This document shows, piece by piece, positions 31,541 through 39,505 of a DNA stretch of 39,505 bases (position 1 is the first letter of the stretch; every line of letters starts with the position of its first letter). The stretch is from Lentisphaerota bacterium (GTDB lineage: Bacteria; Verrucomicrobiota; Kiritimatiellia; CAIQIC01; Lenti-01): assembly GCA_012514035.1 (NCBI GenBank), contig JAAZBB010000018.1, positions 1 to 39,505 on the forward strand, written 5' to 3'. Position numbers and translations under genes: made by a program. The notes below the pieces were generated by a model. That model was not told the DNA's origin, searched no databases, and saw nothing but the letters and a program-made list of their open reading frames with translations.

Positions 31541-32854
31541 ATGGCAAAAATACAGGAAATTGGCGTAGCGGTGCTGGGATTCGGCACGGTGGGGGCTGGC
31601 GTGGTCGACACCTTGCAGAAAAACGGCGATCTGCTGGCCGAGCGGTTGGGACTGCGCCTCGTCCTGCGCGGCGTGGCGGACCTTGATCTGCACTCCGACC
31701 GCGGCGTGTCGGTCGATCCGGCTTTGCTGACCACGGATGCCGCGGGTCTGATTGCGCGGCCTGACGTGGCCGTGGTGGTCGAACTCATCGGCGGCACCGG
31801 GGCGGCCCGGGACCTCATTCTCCGGGCGTTGCGACTGGGCAAGCCGGTGGTGACCGCAAACAAGAAACTCCTGGCCGAGCACGGCGCGGATATCCACCGG
31901 GTAGCGGAAGAGAACAACACGGAAATCCTGTTTGAAGCCTCCGTTGGCGGCGGCATTCCCATCATCAAGGCGTTGCGCGAGGGTCTCTGTGCCAACCGCA
32001 TTGACAGCATCTACGGCATCCTGAATGGCACCTGCAACTATATCCTCACCCGAATGGAAGAAGAAAAGCTGCCGTTCGACGAGGTGCTCAAGGCCGCCCA
32101 GGCCGCGGGCTATGCCGAGGCAGAGCCGAGTCTCGACATCGACGGGCACGACACTGCCCACAAGGCGGCCGTGCTGGCCTCGCTGGCCTATGGGTGCAAC
32201 GTACCTCTGGATAAGGTGCGGCGGACCGGCATCCGCGGCCTGGCCGCGGCGGACATTGCCTATGCCGCCGAAATGGGCTACCGGATCAAACTGCTGGCCA
32301 TCATCCGGAACGGTCCCGAGGGGGTTGAAGTCAGCGTCCAGCCCGCTCTGGTGCATCACAGCCACCAGTTGGCGGCGGTTTCGGGCGTCTTCAACGCCGT
32401 GCTGGTAAAGGGCGATATTGTGGGCAGCACGCTGTACTACGGTCGCGGCGCGGGGCGGGCCGCCACCGCCAGTGCCGTCGTGGCCGACGTGGCCGACGCG
32501 GCCCTCAACCTGCGAGCAGGCGGGCGCCGGCGCGACCTCAGCGGCGTGCACGCCCGGACCCCGGTCGTGTTCCGCGCCCCTGGCGTAATCGTGGCCCGTC
32601 ATTACCTGCGGTTCTCCATGAAGGACCAGCCGGGCAGCCTCGCGCGCGTCGCCACGGTCCTGGGCAACCATCGGATCGGCATTGATTCGGTCATGCAGAA
32701 GGAGGCCGCCCGCGGCGCCGAATACGTCCCGGTGCTGATTGTGACCGGTCCCGCCCAGGAGCAGAAAATGGACGCGGCACTGACGGAAATCGCCGCGCTG
32801 GACGGCGTGATCGACCGGCCCACCGTCATGTACCGCATCGAGGATTTCGAATAG
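31541..32854 (+). CDS. hom: homoserine dehydrogenase
   Basis: This 437-residue enzyme reduces aspartate semialdehyde to homoserine, the branch point to threonine and methionine. The NAD(P)-binding motif GFGTVGAGV is at 13-21. The substrate domain has VTANKKLLAEHG, EASVGGGIPI and the conserved GILNGTCNYILTRM, followed by AAQAAGYAEAEPSLDIDGHDTAHKA. A C-terminal ACT domain (from about residue 352, HYLRFSMKDQPGSLARVATVL) points to feedback control, usually by threonine. ATG 31541 matches the conserved N terminus; the in-frame extension upstream overlaps the candidate promoter. No Shine-Dalgarno is evident. First gene of the cluster. Confidence 0.97.
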   Translation: MAKIQEIGVAVLGFGTVGAGVVDTLQKNGDLLAERLGLRLVLRGVADLDLHSDRGVSVDPALLTTDAAGLIARPDVAVVVELIGGTGAARDLILRALRLGKPVVTANKKLLAEHGADIHRVAEENNTEILFEASVGGGIPIIKALREGLCANRIDSIYGILNGTCNYILTRMEEEKLPFDEVLKAAQAAGYAEAEPSLDIDGHDTAHKAAVLASLAYGCNVPLDKVRRTGIRGLAAADIAYAAEMGYRIKLLAIIRNGPEGVEVSVQPALVHHSHQLAAVSGVFNAVLVKGDIVGSTLYYGRGAGRAATASAVVADVADAALNLRAGGRRRDLSGVHARTPVVFRAPGVIVARHYLRFSMKDQPGSLARVATVLGNHRIGIDSVMQKEAARGAEYVPVLIVTGPAQEQKMDAALTEIAALDGVIDRPTVMYRIEDFE

Positions 32855-32878
32855 GAGAATCCCAGGAGACCCCGGGCA

Positions 32879-34150
32879 ATGGCGTTGTTCGTTCAAAAAT
32901 ACGGCGGCAGTTCCGTGGCGGATGCCGCCTGCATGCGCCGCGTGGCGCAGCGCATTCAGGATACGCGGAAGGCCGGCAATCAGGTGGTGGTGGTGGTCAG
33001 CGCCATGGGTGATACCACCGATAACCTGATCGGCCTGGCCCGGCAGGTTCATCCCGAGCCTGACGAGCGGGAAATGGACAGCCTGCTCGCGACGGGCGAG
33101 ATGGCGTCCAGTGCCATCCTGACCATGGCGCTGCATGCGCTGGGGGTCAAGGCGATCTCCATGACCGGCCAGCAGGCCGGCATCAAGGTGGATGGCATAC
33201 ACCTGAAGGCCAAGATCCAGGAAATCAACCCCCGCCGCATTCACCACCACCTGGACCAGGGCTGCGTGGTCGTGGTGGCGGGTTTCCAGGGCATGAATTC
33301 GTCCGAGGACATTGCGACCCTTGGCCGGGGCGGGTCCGATACCACGGCCGTCGCCCTGGCCGCGGCCCTGAAGGCCGATCGCTGCCAGATCCTGAAAGAC
33401 GTGGATGGCGTGTTTACCGCCAATCCCCGCGTGGTCCCGGATGCCCGCAAACTGGATGAAATCACCTACGACGAAATGCTGGAACTGGCCAGCGCCGGAT
33501 CGGAAGTCCTGCAGTCGCGCGCCGTGGAGTTCGCCAAGAACTACGGAGTCGTGCTGGAAGTCATGTCGAGTTTCGAAGTCAAGCCCGGCACGCTGGTGCG
33601 GGAGGAGGTCGAGGAAATGGAACAGGTCATCATCCGCGGCATTGCCGCCGACAAGAACCAGGCCAAGGCGACGCTGCTGGGGGTGCCGGACACCCCCGGG
33701 GTCGCCGCCCGCATTTTCAAGGAATTGGCCGCCGCCAACATCAACGTGGACATGATCGTCCAGAACGTCAGCGCCGCCGGCATCACCGACGTGTCGTTCA
33801 CAGTGGCCAAGGACGACATTGCCAAGACGCGCCGGGTGATCGAGCCGCTGGTGAAGGAAATCCGGGCCGCGGGGCTGAATTTTGATCCGGACATCGCCAA
33901 GGTCAGCATCGTCGGGGTGGGCATGAAGAGCCACTCCGGGGTGGCCTACCGCATGTTCGACGTGTTGGCGACCCGCCACATCAACATCGAAATGATCTCC
34001 ACCTCCGAAATCAAGATCTCCGTGGTGATCCGCGCCGGGGAGGCGGATGAGGCCGTCCGGTCCCTGCATGGAGCTTTCAACCTGTCCGTTCCCCCGCGGA
34101 AATCCCCGGCGCGGCGGCGCCCGCCGGCGCGGACCAAATCCAGGAAGTAG
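32879..34150 (+). CDS. lysC: aspartate kinase
   Basis: This 423-residue enzyme phosphorylates aspartate, the first step to lysine, threonine and methionine. The kinase domain begins with VQKYGGSSVAD (5-15) and has VVVVSAMGDTTDNLI, GRGGSDTTAVALAAAL and KDVDGVFTANPRVV. Two ACT domains follow (LLGVPDTPGVAARIFKELA; VSIVGVGMKSHSGVAYRMF), the arrangement of lysine/threonine-regulated monofunctional kinases. The C terminus ends in a basic Pro/Arg tail. AGGAG lies about 11 bases before ATG 32879, and the gene starts 24 bases after hom, so they form one operon. Confidence 0.97.
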   Translation: MALFVQKYGGSSVADAACMRRVAQRIQDTRKAGNQVVVVVSAMGDTTDNLIGLARQVHPEPDEREMDSLLATGEMASSAILTMALHALGVKAISMTGQQAGIKVDGIHLKAKIQEINPRRIHHHLDQGCVVVVAGFQGMNSSEDIATLGRGGSDTTAVALAAALKADRCQILKDVDGVFTANPRVVPDARKLDEITYDEMLELASAGSEVLQSRAVEFAKNYGVVLEVMSSFEVKPGTLVREEVEEMEQVIIRGIAADKNQAKATLLGVPDTPGVAARIFKELAAANINVDMIVQNVSAAGITDVSFTVAKDDIAKTRRVIEPLVKEIRAAGLNFDPDIAKVSIVGVGMKSHSGVAYRMFDVLATRHINIEMISTSEIKISVVIRAGEADEAVRSLHGAFNLSVPPRKSPARRRPPARTKSRK

Positions 34151-34177
34151 AGGGGGACCCGGGCCCCGGGAGCTGCC

Positions 34178-35770
34178 ATGAAGCATATTGCCATCTACGA
34201 CACGACCCTGCGCGATGGCGCGCAGGGCGAAGGCATCAATTTTTCGCTGCCGGCGAAGGTGCGCATTGCCCGCAGTCTGGACGAGTTCGGAATCGACTAC
34301 ATCGAAGGCGGCTTTGCGGCGTCGAACCCGAAGGACATGGCGTTTTTCGATGAGATGAAGAACGTCCGCCTGAAGCATGCCCGACTGACGGCCTTCGGCA
34401 GCACGCGGCGCGCCAACCGGGCCGCGGACCAGGATCCCGGTCTCGCCGCCATCCTCCAGACCGGCGCTCCCGTGGCGGCGATCTTCGGCAAAAGCTGGCT
34501 GTTGCATGTGGAAAAAGTTCTCAAGACCACCGCCGCGGAAAATCTTCGGATGATCGCCGATTCAGTGGCCTGGCTCAAGCAGCATGGGAAAGAGGTCTTC
34601 TACGACGCGGAACATTTCTTCGACGGCTATCTGGACAACCCTGATTACGCCTTGCAAACCCTGCAGGCCGCGGCGGACGCCGGTGCCGATGCCCTGGTCC
34701 TGTGCGACACCAACGGCGGGCGCCTGACCTCTGAGGTGGCGCGCATCACCGCGGAGGCCGCGGCGCGTTTCCCGCGGGTCGTCCTGGGCATTCACACGCA
34801 CAACGACGCCGAGCTGGCGGTGGCCAATTCGCTGGCCGCGATCGAAGCCGGCGCCGCCATGGTCCAGGGCACCATCAACGGGTATGGAGAACGGACCGGC
34901 AACGCCAATCTCTGCTCCATCATCCCCGCCCTGGCCCTCAAAATGAAGGCCCGGCTGGCCTGCGGTCCGCAACTGGCCCAGTTGCGCAGTCTGTCCTTGC
35001 TGCTGGATGAGATTGCCGATCTGCGTCCCCCCAAAAACCGGCCCTACGTCGGGGAAAGTGCTTTTGCCCACAAGGCCGGCATGCATGTGGATGCCATCGG
35101 CAAGATATCGCAAAGCTTTGAGCACCTCGACCCCGCCGCGATCGGCAACGAACGCCGTATCCTGATGAGCGAACTCTCGGGCGCCAGCAACGTCCGCATG
35201 AAGACCGGCGAAATGGGCCTCGTCTTTCAGAAGGATTCCCCGGCCATTCAGGACATCCTCCATCGGCTCGAAAACATGGAGAAGCACGGGTACGCGTTCG
35301 AATCGGCCGATGCCTCCTTCAAGCTCCTCGTCCAGAAGGTGCTCAAGAAGCATGTGCCTTTCTTTGAACTGCAGGGCTTCAGCGTGGTGGTGCAGAAGGA
35401 CAACGCCGAGAGCAAGGCGACCACCGTGGCCACCATCAAGATCAGTGTCAAGGGTCAGACCGAACTGACCGCCGGCGAGGGCGAGGGCCCGGTGGACGCC
35501 CTCAACGACGCCTTGCGCAAGGTCCTGCGGCGGTTCTATCCGGCCATCGACTCCGTGGTGCTCGAGGACTACCATGTCCGCATCCTGAACCCTGAAACCG
35601 CCACCCGGGCCACCACCCGCGTGCTCATCGATTCCTCGGACGGGCGCGAGCATTGGGGCACGGTGGGCGTCAGCGAAAACATCATCGAAGCCTCGTGGGA
35701 GGCGCTGGTGGACAGCGTGGAGTACAAATTGTTCCTCGACGAACAGCGCCGCCAGTCCGGTGGCCAGTAA
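34178..35770 (+). CDS. cimA: (R)-citramalate synthase, LeuA/CimA family
   Basis: This 530-residue enzyme condenses pyruvate and acetyl-CoA to citramalate, the entry to 2-oxobutyrate and isoleucine that bypasses threonine. The TIM-barrel begins IYDTTLRDGAQGEGINFS (6-23). Metal and catalytic features include CDTNGG and HTHNDAELAVANS (206-218), with NGYGERTGNANL after it. The middle AFAHKAGMHVDAI region is family-typical. The C-terminal regulatory domain (about 390-520, FSVVVQKDNAESKATTVATIKISV) resembles the LeuA dimer domain. The long-form sequence fits the CimA type better than 2-isopropylmalate synthase, but substrate choice is inferred from sequence. GGGAG lies six bases before ATG 34178; 27-base gap after lysC. 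Confidence 0.9.
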   Translation: MKHIAIYDTTLRDGAQGEGINFSLPAKVRIARSLDEFGIDYIEGGFAASNPKDMAFFDEMKNVRLKHARLTAFGSTRRANRAADQDPGLAAILQTGAPVAAIFGKSWLLHVEKVLKTTAAENLRMIADSVAWLKQHGKEVFYDAEHFFDGYLDNPDYALQTLQAAADAGADALVLCDTNGGRLTSEVARITAEAAARFPRVVLGIHTHNDAELAVANSLAAIEAGAAMVQGTINGYGERTGNANLCSIIPALALKMKARLACGPQLAQLRSLSLLLDEIADLRPPKNRPYVGESAFAHKAGMHVDAIGKISQSFEHLDPAAIGNERRILMSELSGASNVRMKTGEMGLVFQKDSPAIQDILHRLENMEKHGYAFESADASFKLLVQKVLKKHVPFFELQGFSVVVQKDNAESKATTVATIKISVKGQTELTAGEGEGPVDALNDALRKVLRRFYPAIDSVVLEDYHVRILNPETATRATTRVLIDSSDGREHWGTVGVSENIIEASWEALVDSVEYKLFLDEQRRQSGGQ

Positions 35771-35781
35771 GAGGAGCATCC

Positions 35782-38472
<2,691 letters not shown>

Positions 38473-38510
38473 CCCGCACCGCAGAGGCACATGCAAGGAG
38501 GAACCGACTC

Positions 38511-39505
38511 ATGGCCAAGGAACTAGCGTTTGTTCTGATCAATCCTTATACCGTTGCCAAATCCAGGACCGGCGGCGTGATCGCTCGCTATATCAGCCGC
38601 ACGGGCCTGGATTTTGTGGCGGCGCGGATGTTCGCGCCCCATGCCGAACTGGCGCATGCCTACGCCGAACTGATCCGGAATGATCCGGACGTGGACCCGG
38701 TCGTGCGTTCGCTCCTGGCCGATTATGTGGAACGGCAGTATGGCCCGGACCCCGCGACCGGCAGCCGCCGGCGCGTCATGATGCTGCTGTTCGAGGGGGA
38801 AAACGCCATTCAGGCCGTGAAAGACGTCACCGGCCCGATCCGGCCCACGACCAGCGGCGAGGGTGTCCGGGATACCTTCGGAGATTACATCCTGGACCCC
38901 GCCGGCGCCACCCATTACCTGGAACCGGCGGTATTCATCGGCCCCAATCTCAACGCTGCTGGCGAGGCGTTGAAGCTCTGGGCCAAATACAGCGAGGAAT
39001 GCGGCGGCATCGTGGACGACGCCGGCGACGTTCCCCAGGGATCGGCCCTGGAGAAGGCGCTGGTCATTCTCAAGCCCGATAACTTCCGTTTTGCCAGCGC
39101 CCGGCCCGGCCTGATCATTGACATCTTTTCCCGCTCCGGCCTCCGGATCGTCGCCGCCAAAATCCACCGGATGACGGTTGCCGAGGCCGAGGAGTTCTAC
39201 GGCCCGGTGCGCACCGTGCTGCGCGAAAAATTGAGAGGCCTGGTCGCCGAACGCAGCGCCAAGGCCATCGCCGGCGAGCTGGGCATGTCCGTCTCCGAGG
39301 ACCTCAAGGGCCGGCTGGGCGAAATCCTGGCCCCGGCCTACGGCGACAACCAGTTCTACCAGATCGTTCAGTTCATGACCGGCCGCTGGGGCGAGGGGCT
39401 GGTGGACGAGGAAAAGGCCAAGCCCGGCACGACCCAGTGCCTGCTGCTGGTCTATGCCGGCGTCAACGCCATCTCCCGCATTCGCCACATCCTGGGCCCG
39501 ACCGA
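38511..39505 (+). CDS. tandem nucleoside-diphosphate-kinase-like protein, truncated by the window edge
   Basis: The first 331 residues are present and no stop is reached. Two NDK-like units are visible. The first (about 4-150) has LAFVLINPYTVAKSRTGGVI, FEGENAIQAVKDVTGPIRPTTS (94-115) and DTFGDYI, then GATHYLEPAVF, where H135 is at the place of the catalytic histidine. The second begins at ALVILKPDNFRFASARPGLIIDIF (183-206), has KIHRMTVAEAEEFYGPV, an extra segment of about 70 residues (231-300), and LVYAGVNAISRIRHILGPT at the edge. Canonical NDK is about 140 residues, so this is a duplicated, enlarged form that transfers phosphate between NTPs and NDPs if active. The catalytic NxxHGSDS context is not conserved in the first unit. 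AAGGAGG nine bases before ATG 38511 supports the start; 38 bases after valS. Confidence 0.85.
   Translation, partial: MAKELAFVLINPYTVAKSRTGGVIARYISRTGLDFVAARMFAPHAELAHAYAELIRNDPDVDPVVRSLLADYVERQYGPDPATGSRRRVMMLLFEGENAIQAVKDVTGPIRPTTSGEGVRDTFGDYILDPAGATHYLEPAVFIGPNLNAAGEALKLWAKYSEECGGIVDDAGDVPQGSALEKALVILKPDNFRFASARPGLIIDIFSRSGLRIVAAKIHRMTVAEAEEFYGPVRTVLREKLRGLVAERSAKAIAGELGMSVSEDLKGRLGEILAPAYGDNQFYQIVQFMTGRWGEGLVDEEKAKPGTTQCLLLVYAGVNAISRIRHILGPT

Noticed and set aside
31283-34507. A 1074-codon minus-strand open frame opposite hom and lysC
   Set aside because: It is His/Gly/Asp-rich, has no recognisable domain and lies fully antisense to two clear enzymes. It reflects high third-position GC.

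Overview
The window comes from a GC-rich Gram-negative-type bacterium. Several features suggest the Planctomycetes-Verrucomicrobia-Chlamydiae group, and most likely a Kiritimatiellota, Lentisphaerae or Verrucomicrobia-like lineage: a giant BspA-type leucine-rich-repeat protein with an InlB-type C-terminal repeat, a Gld-type ABC module followed by a DUF4340 protein, MgtE, a citramalate synthase, a tandem nucleoside-diphosphate-kinase-like protein, several lipoproteins and a TolC-type outer membrane channel. The phylum is an inference from gene content. No marker gene in the window settles it.

Layout. Positions 1-51 are the 3' part of a tRNA-Arg(ACG). A small lipoprotein (134-478, +) converges on a 2051-residue secreted LRR protein (488-6643, -) that holds a very regular 196-residue higher-order repeat. 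Divergently from it run a secreted beta-propeller protein and a purple-acid-phosphatase-like phosphoesterase (6842-10109, +). A minus-strand group then holds CTP synthase, two unrecognised proteins and a lytic transglycosylase (10154-13521), with PrmA divergent (13639-14502, +). The 341-base stretch 14503-14843 has no gene but carries a sharply AT-rich island with palindromes. The minus-strand operon 14844-18981 reads mgtE, thioredoxin-like protein, ABC-2 permease, ABC ATPase; between permease and ATPase lies an array of TTCCA-N5-TGGAA palindromes spaced by about two or three helical turns. A divergent methyltransferase-like gene follows (19115-20002, +).

The minus-strand operon 20073-25833 encodes a Gld-type ABC exporter (ATPase, permease, GldG-like protein), a four-module DUF4340 protein and an H-x-H protein, mostly coupled by overlapping or nearly touching stops and starts. 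Divergently, 25994-31302 (+) encodes TolC, an MFP lipoprotein, a MacB/FtsX-type permease without its own ATPase, and a MEMO1-AMMECR1 fusion predicted to be a lipoprotein, all overlapping by a few bases.

The right end (31541-39505, +) is a primary-metabolism cluster: homoserine dehydrogenase, aspartate kinase, citramalate synthase, valyl-tRNA synthetase and a truncated two-domain NDK-like protein. Homoserine dehydrogenase and aspartate kinase feed threonine. Citramalate synthase opens the threonine-independent route to 2-oxobutyrate and isoleucine.

The most unusual items are the helically phased palindromes (15770-15871), the MEMO-AMMECR1 lipoprotein inside an efflux operon, the exact LRR superrepeat and the four-module DUF4340 protein. 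I saw no CRISPR array, prophage, transposase or insertion sequence.
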